Of a stretch of 64,000 nucleotides of DNA, positions 54,700-64,000 are shown one piece after another (the stretch's first letter is position 1; every line of letters begins with the position of its first letter). The stretch comes from Prionace glauca (taxonomy: Eukaryota; Chordata; Chondrichthyes; Carcharhiniformes; Carcharhinidae): assembly GCA_037974335.1 (NCBI GenBank), contig CM075760.1, positions 28,975,902-29,039,901 of the forward strand, written 5' to 3'. The notes below the pieces were generated by a model. It was given only the letters and a program-made list of their open reading frames with translations. It was not told where the DNA came from and did not search any database. Made by a program: the position numbers and the translations under genes.

Positions 54700-55979
54700 C
54701 GGGAGAGGGTGTGTGGGGAATGGGATCCACACCTCCCTCCCTCTCTCCCTAAATTAAACTGACAACAATTCACACTGGGGTTTTCTTTCACATTTTATTG
54801 AGAGATGAAATATAGATGGGAATGTGTGTGGGGAGAGGGGAGGGGGTGCAGGGATTGGGAAGAACACTGGAGAGACAGAGACAGGGAAATTCTATACCCC
54901 CCCCCCCCACCCCCCCAAATCCAAATAGAAATTCCTGGGAAAACAGAGAAAAGAATCTGGAGTCAGACAGCACAGAAACAGGCCCTTCGGCCCACCAGCT
55001 CAAGGCTGGCCCATCAAATCCCAATCTATACTCCTCCCCATTCCCCAGCACTTGCTCCGTACCCTACGATGCCTCGGAGATTAAAGTGCTCGAATTTACC
55101 CAACCCCCTTTCCAGCTTTTACCTTGAACCCTACTCTGCGGTCCCTGAGCCAGATCTTGTTTCAAAATAAAACGTGTGGTCGCTGTCACAGTGCGTGGGG
55201 GCAAAGGTTACAGGCCCAGTGTGTGCACAGCAAGATCCCACAGCAGCAGCAATGTGAACCTGAATCAGCTGGGACACATTTCCCCCCCCCCCCCCACACA
55301 ACCCCCAACCCTCTTGCCTGTTGTGAGCCCCCACCCCGCTCACTCCCCTGTGTGTGTGTGTGTGTCTGCATCATCCCAAATCTCCACAAAGGCTGGAAAT
55401 CCCTCTTAAAACTAAACCAAACACCTTTTAAAACAAAATCCCTGTGCTGCACAGCAAGATCCCATAGTTGCAGTCAGCTGTGTTGAGTTTTTTTAAATTT
55501 GGGAAATGTTTATACAGTGAGAGGGGCTGAGACATTGAAATCACCCCCACCCCCGGAAACCTCAGAATTAAACTGGAGCCCCTGTCCCTCACTGAGGCCC
55601 CCCTCCCTCTAACAGTCAGTGTCTCTCCCCCTGCATCTAACCCACACCTCCAGCTGTTTTCATCCCTCCTCTTTCTCTCTCTCTGTCTCCATCTGTCTCT
55701 ACTACAGAACAGACAGGGAGAGAGAGAAACAGAGACTGGGAGAGAGAGAGACAAGGAGAGAGAGAAACAGAGAGAGAGAGAAACAGAGAGAGAGACAAGG
55801 AAATAGAGACAGAGACAGAAAAACAGATGGAGAGAGAGAGACAAGGAGAGAGAGAAACAGAAAGACAAGAGTGACAGGGAGAGGGAGTGACAAGGAGAGA
55901 AAGGGAGAGGAACAGAGACAGGGAGAGAGAGAGAGAAACAGAGTCAGAGATAAAGAGAGATTTGATATTGAATTGTGTG

Positions 55980-58900
55980 CGGTCACATTATTGAGTGTCC
56001 TGTAATTTGGTGATTGTTTTATACAGAGAGGCAGAGAGAGAGGTGAAGACAGTGACATTCTCTCCCTGGCACCCCGGCAAGCTCAAAGACACAGAAGCTG
56101 CAGACACTCACACACACAAACTGCTTTGGTAAGTCTCCCCAATCTCTGTCTCTCCCTGGCTCTCAGTAACTTCACTGCAGTGTTAATGTGAGCCTTACTT
56201 GTGACATTAATAAACTTTAAAAATTTAAGTACCCTCTATGTCCCTTTATCTCTTTCTGTCTCTTTATTTAGGTCTTCTGTCTCTCTCTCTCTCTCAGTAA
56301 TTTCATTGCAGTGTTAATGTTAACCTTGTGACAGTAATAAATACTGTCTGAATTCAGAGCCCAGGTCAGTGCCAGATTGAGAGGGGGGTCAGTATTGAGC
56401 AGAATGGACAGACAGTTTGATAGAAAGTTTGCAGAAACTACAGGGAGTGTTTGTAAACATGTTGCGGGTTGTGGAAAGGTGAGTGTGGTGTGCCCTTCGG
56501 CCCACCAGCTCAATACTGGCCCATCAAATCCAAATCTACACTCCTCCCATTCCCCAGCACTTGCTCCGTAGCCTACGATGCCTCGGAGATTAAAGTGCTC
56601 GAATTTACCCAACCCCCTTTCCAGCTTTTACCTTGAACCCCACTCTGCGGTCCCTGAGCCAGATCTTGTTTCAAAATAAAATGTGTGGTCACTGTTGCAG
56701 TGCGGTGCAAAGGTCAGAGGCCCAGAGAGTACACAGCAAGATCCCACAGCAGCAGCAATGTGAACCTGAATCAGATGGGACGCTGTCCCCCCACCTTCTT
56801 GCCTGCTGTAAGCCCCCTGCCCCACTCACCACCCCATGTGTGTGAGTGTGTGTGTGTGTCTGCATCATCCCAAATCATCAGAAAGGCTGGAACTCCCTCT
56901 TAAAACTAAACCCAACCCTTTTTTTAAAACAAAATCCCTGCAGTGCACAGCAAGATCCCACAGTCAGCTGTGTCAAGTGTCTTTAATCCAGGAAAAATTT
57001 ATACAGAAAATACAGACGGAGAGAGAGACAGAGATAGTTAGACAGAGATGAGGAGAGGAGAGAGAACAGGGAGATACAGAGACAGATATTTGCTATTGAA
57101 TTGTGTGCGGTCACATTATTGAGTGTCCTGTCATTTGGTGATTGTTTTATACAGAGAGGCAGAGAGAGAGGTGAAGGCAGTGACATTCTCTCCCTGGCAC
57201 CCCGGCAAGCTCAGAGACACAGAAGCTGCAGACACTCACACACACAAACTGCTTTGGTAAGTCTCCCCAATCTCTGTCTCTGTGTGTCTATCTCCCTCTC
57301 TCTCAGTAACTTCATTGCAGTGTTAATGTGAGCCTTACTTGTGACACTAATAAACTTTAAAAATTTAAGTACCCTCTCTGTCCCTTTGTCTCTCTCTCTC
57401 TTTCTGTCTCTGTATCTATGTCTCTCTCTCTCTCTCTCTCAGTAACTTCTTTGCAGTGTTAATGTCAGCCTTGTGACAGCAATAAATACATTTTAAATCT
57501 TTCAACTTTAAACCCTATCTGTGACTCTGTCTGAATTCAGAGCCCAGGTCAGTGCCAGATTGAGAGGGGGGTCAGTATTGAGCAGAATGGACAGACAGTT
57601 TGATAGAAAGTTTGCAGAAACTACAGGGAGTGTTTGTAAACATGTTGGGGGTTGTGGAAAGGTCAGTGTGTAACAAGCTGAGGGAAGGGGTTTCCAGTTC
57701 ACATCTTGCTGCTGTTTGGGGCAGTGGGAGTTCCCTTTGCATTTCCAGGGAGCTGTGAACCCTCAGGGCTTTCTGCCTGTCTCTGTTTGAACAGTTTAAT
57801 ATGTTTAAACACTCAGACCTCTGGCCCTTGTTGGGAATATCAGAATATCTCACTGCCCACCCCCCCAGTACACACACCCCCCCCAAAAACCCCCCACCCT
57901 GTGTCTGTGTGTGTGTTGAGTTTTTTTAAATTTGGGAAATGTTTATACAGTGAGAAGGGCTGAGACATTGAAATCACCCCCACCCCCGGGACCCTCAGAA
58001 TTAAACTGGAGCCCCTGTCCCTGCAGTGCACAGCAAGATCCCACAGCTGTGTCGAGTGTCTTTTTAATCCGGGAAAAATTTATACAGAGAAAGAGAGAGT
58101 GAGGCAGAGAGGGGCTGGGACAGTAAAATCAAATCCCCCAACCTCCCTGGGACACTCAGAATTAAACTGGACCACTGTCCCTCACTGATGCCCCCTCCCT
58201 CTAACAGCCTGTGTCTCTCCCCTTGCATCTAACCCACACCTACAGCTGTTTCCACCCCTCCCTCTGTCCCTGCCTCCGTCTCCATCTGTTTCTGCTACAG
58301 ACGAAACAGGGAGAGAGAGAGAGAGAGAGAAAATACAGATGGAGAGACAGAGATAGTTAGACAGAGACGAGGAGAGGAGAGAGAACAGGGACATACAGAG
58401 ACAGATATTTGATATTGAATTGTGTGTGGTCACATTATTGAGTGTCCTGTAATTTGGTGATTGTTTTATACAGAGAGGCAGAGAGAGAGGTGAAGACAGT
58501 GACATTCTCTCCCTGACACCCCGGCAAGCTCAAAGACACAGAAGCTGCAGACACTCACACACACAAACTGCTTTGGTAAGTCTCCCACCATCTCTGTCTC
58601 TCTCTCTTTATCGATGTCTCTGTGTGTCTATCTCCCTCTCTCTGAGTAACTTCATTGCAGTGTTAATGTGAGCCTTACTTGTGACACTAATAAACTTTAA
58701 AACTTTAAGTACCCTCTCTGTCCCTTTGTCTCTCTCTCTCTTTCTGTCTCTATCTATGTCTCTCTCTCTCTCTCTCTCTCAGTAACTTCTTTGCAGTGTT
58801 AATGTGAGCCTTACATGTGACACTAATAAACTTTAAAAATTTAAGTACCCTCTCTCTCCCTTTATCTCTGGCTTTCTGTTTCTTTATTTAGGTCTTCTGT

Positions 58901-61900
58901 CTCTATCTCTCTCTCTCAGTAACTTCTTTGCAGTGTTAATGTAAGCCTTGTGACAGTAATAAATACATTTTAAAACTTTCAACTTTAAACCCTATCTGTG
59001 ACTCTGTCAGAATTCAGAGCCCAGGTCAGTGCCAGATTGAGAGGGGGGTCAGTATTGAGCAGAATGGACAGACAGTTTGATAGAAAGTTTGCAGAAACTA
59101 CAGGGAGTGTTTGTAAACATGTTGGGGGTTGTGGAAAGGTCAGTGTGTAACAAGCTGAGGGAAGGGGTTTCCAGTTCACATCTTGCTGCTGTTTGGGGCA
59201 GTGGGAGTTCCCTTTGCATTTCCAGGGAGCTGTGAAACCCTCAGGGCTTTCTGCCTGTCTCTGTTTGAACAGTTTAATATGTTTAAACACTCAGACCTCT
59301 GGCCCTTGTTGGGAATATCAGAATATCTCACTGCCCACCCCCCCAGTACACACCCCGCCCCAAACCCCCACCCTGTGTGTGTGTTGTCCCAAGTCTGGAG
59401 AATTCCCCACAGTCCCCTGAAAGTTTTTAACCTCCCTCTGAGAACCCCCCCCCTTTTTTAAAACAAAATCCCTGTGGTGCACAGCAAGATCCCACAGGAC
59501 ACAGTCAGCTGTGTGGAGTGTTTTTTACTTTGGGAAATGTTTATACAGAGAGAGAGAGAGTGAGGCAGAGAGAGGCTGAGACAGAAATTAAACTGACAAC
59601 AATTCACACTGGGGTTTTCTGTCACATTTTATTGAGAGATGAAATATAGATGGGAATGTGTGGGGAGAGGGGAGGGGGTGCAGGGATTGGGAAGAACACT
59701 GGAGAGACAGAGATAGGGAAATTCTCTACCACCCCCCCACCGCCCCCCCCAATCCAAATAGAAATTCCTGGGAAAACAGAGAAAAAAGAATCTGGAGTCA
59801 GACAGCACAGAAACAGGCCCTTCGGCCCACCAGCTCAATGCTGGCCCATCCAATCCCAATCTACACTCCTCCCATTCCCCAGCACTTGCTCCGTAGCCTA
59901 CGATGCCTCGGAGATTAAAGTGCTCGAATTTCCCCAACCCCCTTTCCAGCTTTTACCTTGAACCCCACTCTGCGGTCCCTGAGCCAGATCTCGTTTCAAC
60001 ATAAAACGTGTGGTCGCTGTCACAGTGTGGGGCAAAGGTTACAGGCCCAGTGTGTGCACAGCAAGATCCCACAGCAGCAGCAATGTGAACCTGAATCAGC
60101 TGGGACACATTTCCCCCCCCCACACAACCCCCAACCCTCTTGCCTGCTGTGAGCCCCCACCCCGCTCACTACCCTGTGTGTGTGTGTGTGTGTGTGTGCA
60201 TCATCCCAAATCTCCACAAAGGCTGGAAATCCCTCTTAAAACTAAACCAAACACCTTTTAAAACAAAATCCCTGTGCTGCACAGCAAGATCCCATAGGTG
60301 CAGTCAGCTGTGTTGAGTTTTTTTTAATTTGGGAAATGTTTATACAGAGAGAGAGAGAGTGAGGCAGAGAGAGGCTGAGACAGTGAAATCACCCCCACCC
60401 CCGGGACCCTCAGAATTAAACTGGAGCCCCTGTCCCTCACTGAGCACCCACCCCCTCTAACAGTCTGTGTCTCTCCCCCTGCATCTAACCCACACCTACA
60501 GCTGTTTCCATCCCTCCCTCTTTCTCTGTCTCTGTCACCATCTGTCTCTACTACAGAACAGACAGGGAGAGAGAGAAGCAGAGACTGGGAGAGAGAGAGA
60601 GAGAAACAGAGAGAGAGACAAGGAGATAGAGACAGAGAGAGAAAAACAGATGGAGAGAGAGACAAGGAGAGAGAGAAACAGAAAGACAAGAGTGACAGGG
60701 AGAGGGAGTGACAAGGAGAGAAAGGGAGAGGAACAGAGACAGGGAGAGAGAGAGAATCAGAGTCAGAGATAAAGAGAGATTTGATATTGAATTGTGTGCG
60801 GTCACATCATTGAGTGTCCTGTAATTTGGCGATTGTTTTATACAGAGAGGCAGAGAGAGAGGTGAAGACAGTGACATTCTCTCCCTGACACCCCCAGCAA
60901 GCTCAAAGACACAGAAGCTGCAGACACTCACACACACAAACTGCTTTGGTAAGTCTCCCCAATCTCTGTCTCTCCCTCGCTCTCAGTAACTTCACTGCAG
61001 TGTTAATGTGAGCCTTACTTGTGCCATTAATAAACTTTAAAACTTTAAGTACCCTCTATGTCCCTTTATCTCTTTCTGTCTCTTTATTTAGGTCTTCTGT
61101 CAATCTCTCTCTCAGTAATTTCATTGCAGTGTTAATGTAAGCCTTGTGACAGCAATAAATACATTTTAAATCTTTCAACTTTAAACCCTATCTGTGACTC
61201 TGTCTGAATTCAGAGCCCAGGTCAGTGCCAGATTGAGAGGAGGGTCAGTATTGAGCAGAATGGACAGACAGTTTGATAGAAAGTTTGAAGAAACTACAGG
61301 GAGTGTTTGTAAACATGTTGGGGGTTGTGGAAAGGTGAGTGTGGTGTGCCCTTCGGCCCACCAGCTCAATGCTGGCCCATCCAATCCCAATCTATACTCC
61401 TCCCATTCCCCAGCACTTGCTCCGTAGCCTACGATGCCTCGGAGATTAAAGTGCTCGAATTTCCCCTACCCCCTTTCCAGCTTTTACCTTGAACCCCACT
61501 CTGCGGTCCCTGAGCCAGATCTCGTTTCAACATAAAACGTGTGGTCGCTGTCACAGTGCGGGGCAAAGGTTACAGGCCCAGTGTGTGCACAGCAAGATCC
61601 CACAGCAGCAGCAATGTGAACCTGAATCAGATGGGACACATTTCCCCCCCCACACAACCCCCAACCCTCTTGCCTGCTGTGAGCCCCCACCCCGCTCACT
61701 CCCCTGTGTGTGTGTGTGTGTCTGCATCATCCCAAATCTCCACAAAGGCTGGAAATCCCTCTTAAAACTAAACCAAACACCTTTTAAAACAAAATCCCTG
61801 TGCTGCACAGCAAGATCCCATAGGTGCAGTCAGCTGTGTTGAGTTTTTTTTAATTTGGGAAATGTTTATACAGTGAGAGGGGCTGAGACATTGAAATCAC

Positions 61901-62520
61901 CCCCACCCCCGGGACCCTCAGAATTAAACTGGAGCCCCTGTCCCTGCAGTGCACAGCAAGATCCCACAGCTGTGTCGAGTGTCTTTTTAATCCAGGAAAA
62001 ATTTATACAGAGAAAGAGAGAGTGAGGCAGAGAGGGGCTGGGACAGTAAAATCAAATCCCCCAACCTCCCTGGGACACTCAGAATTAAACTGGACCACTG
62101 TCCCTCACTGTGGCCCCCCTCCCTCTATCAGCCTGTGTCTCTCCCCCTGCATCTAACCCACACCTACAGCTGTTTCCACCCCTCCCTCTGTCCGTCTCTG
62201 TCTCCATCTGTTTCTGCTACAGACGAAACAGGGAGAGAGAGACAGAGAGAGAAAATACAGACGGAGAGAGAGACAGAGATAGTTAGACAGAGACGAGGAG
62301 AGGAGAGAGAACAGGGACATACAGAGACAGATATTTGATAATGAATTGTGTGCGGTCACATTATTGAGTGTCCTGTAATTTGGTGATTGTTTTATACAGA
62401 GAGGCAGAGAGAGAGGTGAAGACAGTGACATTCTCTCCCTGACACCCCGGCAAGCTCAGAGACACAGAAGCTGCAGACACTCACACACACAAACTGCTTT
62501 GGTAAGTCTCCCAACATCTC
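55980..62520 (+). other. Five exon-like modules ending in a consensus splice donor
   Basis: Each module reads 'gattgttttatacagagagg', then 'gtgacattctctccctg', then 'cagaagctgcagacactcac' and 'aaactgctttg' followed by gtaagt. Donor GT positions are 56129, 57257, 58576, 60949 and 62502. A TATA-like 'ttttatac' lies ~115 bp before each donor. No ATG frame is shared, so if transcribed they would be untranslated first exons. No matching acceptor was identified. Confidence 0.4.
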
Positions 62521-62895
62521 TGTCTCTCTCTCTTTATCGATGTCTCTGTGTGTCTATCTCCCTCTCTCTCAGTAACTTCATTGCAGTGTTAATGTGAGCC
62601 TTACTTGTGACACTAATAAACTTTAAAACTTTAAGTACCCTCTCTGTCCCTTTGTATTTCTCTCTCTTTCTGTCTCTGTATCTATGTCTCTCTCTCTCTC
62701 TCAATAACTTCTTTGCAGTGTTAATGTGAGCCTTACATGTGACACTAATAAACTTTAAAAATTTAAGTACCCTCTCTCTCCCTTTATCTCTGGCTTTCTG
62801 TTTCTTTATTTAGGTCTTCTGTCTCTCTCTCTCAGTAACTTCTTTGCAGTGTTAATGTAAGCCTTGTGACAGTAATAAATACATTTTAAAACTTT
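56160..62895 (+). mobile_element. Repeated SINE tails within the array
   Basis: 'agtaacttcattgcagtgtt' then 'aatgtgagcctta' and 'taataaactttaaaa' occurs about a dozen times (near 56165, 56297, 57303, 57441, 58645, 58780, 58917, 60985, 61113, 62571, 62705, 62834). They lie in pairs or triplets separated by CT-rich simple sequence, so they were copied with the array and were not inserted separately. Confidence 0.75.
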
Positions 62896-64000
62896 CAACT
62901 TTAAACCCTATCTGTGACTCTGTCTGAATTCAGAGCCCAGGTCAGTGCCAGATTGAGAGGGGGGGTCAGTATTGAGCAGAATGGACAGACAGTTTGATAG
63001 AAAGTTTGCAGAAACTACAGGGAGTGTTTGTAAACATGTTGGGGGTTGTGGAAAGGTCAGTGTGTCACAAGCTGAGGGAAGGGGTTTCCAGTTCACATCT
63101 TGCTGCTGTTTGGGGCAGTGGGAGTTCCCTTTGCATTTCCAGGGAGCTGTGAACCCTCAGGGCTTTCTGCCTGTCTCTGTTTGAACAGTTTAATGTGTTT
63201 AAACACTCAGACCTCTGGCCCTTGTTGGGAATATCAGAATATCTCACTGCCCACCCCCCCAGTACACACCCCCCCCCACAAACCCCCCACCCTGTGTGTG
63301 TGTTGTCCCAAGTCTGGAGACTTCCCCACAGTCCCCTGAAAGTTTTTAACCTCCCTCTGAGAACCCCCCCCCCTTTTTTAAAACAAAATCCCTGTGGTGC
63401 ACAGCAAGATCCCACAGGACACAGTCAGCTGTGTGGAGTGTTTTTTACTTTGGGAAATGTTTATACAGACAGAGAGAGAGAGTGAGGCAGAGAGAGGCTG
63501 AGACAGAAATTAAACTGACAACAATTCACACTGGGGTTTTCTGTCACATTTTATTGAGAGATGAAATATAGAAGGGAATGTGTGGGGAGAAGGGAGGGGG
63601 TGTAGGGATTGGGAAGAACACTGGAGAGACAGAGACAGGGAAATTCTATACCCCCCCCCCCCCCAAATCCAAATAGAAATTCCTGGGAAAACAGAGAGAA
63701 AAGAATCTGGAGTCAGACAGCACAGAAACAGGCCCTTCGGCCCACCAGCTCAATGCTGGCCCATCAAATCCCAATCTATACTCCTCCCATTCCCCAGCAC
63801 TTTCTCCGTAGCCTACGATGCCTCGGAGATTAAAGTGCTCGAATTTACCCAACCCCCTTTCCAGCTTTTACCTTGAACCCCAATCTGCGGTCCCTGAGCC
63901 AGATCTTGTTTCAAAATAAAACGTGTGGTCCCTGTCACAGTGCGGGGCAAAGGTTACAGGCCCAGTGTGTGAACAGCAAGATCCCACAGCAGCAGCAATG

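Larger units (their letters stand above)
54700..64000. repeat. Higher-order array of composite units, runs off the window
   Basis: The same modules recur in variable combinations. 'gagattaaagtgctcgaatt' is at 55077, 56586, 59911, 61442 and 63826. 'ttattgagagatgaaatata' is at about 54795, 59629 and 63551. 'aaactacagggagtgtttgt' is near 56437, 57617, 59096, 61291 and 63013. Unit lengths range from ~1.1 to 4.8 kb because internal modules were duplicated or lost. Copies are highly similar, implying recent spread. Modules include an inverted LINE tail ('ggcccttcggcccaccagc'), SINE tails, (GAGA)n and poly-C runs. No protein frame is conserved beyond repeat artefacts. Confidence 0.92.

Noticed and set aside
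54800-63876. Many similar frames of 60-128 codons repeated along the array
   Set aside because: They recur because the DNA units recur. The frames shift between copies and several strands are open at once, so no protein is being conserved.

Overview
This window is vertebrate genomic DNA, most likely from a cartilaginous fish (shark or ray). The evidence is indirect. Several interspersed repeats look like ones I recall from elasmobranch genomes: a SINE whose tail reads 'gatgggccgaatggcc', a 5'-truncated family ending 'ccaacgccggcat', and CR1-like LINE tails. The window also holds T-cell receptor (TCR) V segments with 23-bp-spacer recombination signals and a GPR139-like receptor gene. No species name is justified. 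Everything was read by eye, so edges of repeats and decayed copies may be off by several bases.

Layout. 1-9.5 kb: decayed LINEs and SINEs, an eroded tandem repeat, a 0.7-kb direct duplication (1.1 and 8.7 kb), and one apparently intact two-exon GPR139-like GPCR gene on the minus strand (6813-8386). 9.5-26.2 kb: a mixed tRNA gene cluster with Phe(GAA) x2, Leu(AAG), Gln(CTG), Gly(CCC), Asn(GTT), Glu(CTC), Val(CAC), Leu(TAG), Thr(TGT) and intron-bearing Ile(TAT), plus at least eight tRNA relics. The tRNAs sit in flanks that were themselves copied, directly and inverted. 26.2-29.4 kb: a LINE remnant and SINE pieces.

29.5-44 kb: a TCR alpha/delta-type V-gene cluster in mixed orientation. Two V genes look usable: 31656-31988 (leader and V in one uninterrupted reading frame, perfect 23-RSS) and 35836-36738 (classic split leader, good 23-RSS). 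Six V pseudogenes or relics lie around them (29.5, 30.7, 34.5, 38.8, 39.6-40.0 and 43.8 kb). Two related relics carry a CTCF-like motif just 3' of their RSS. No J, D or C segment was found, so this is V-only sequence.

44.8-64 kb: almost wholly satellite and higher-order repeat DNA. It contains two copies of a ~30-bp minisatellite with the same flank, a 3.4-kb pyrimidine-rich composite satellite (46.4-49.8 kb) with a small relative at 40.4 kb, an 86-bp repeat, and from 54.7 kb to the window edge a complex array of composite units. Five of those units retain the same exon-like stretch ending in a consensus splice donor. The long open frames through these arrays are repeat artefacts.

How parts work together: the V genes would supply antigen-receptor variable domains by RAG-mediated joining to J segments outside the window. 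The tRNA genes are independent Pol III units. Paired CTCF-like motifs (19.3 and 28.0 kb, convergent) and tRNA clusters could act as chromatin boundaries beside the V array, but this is inference.
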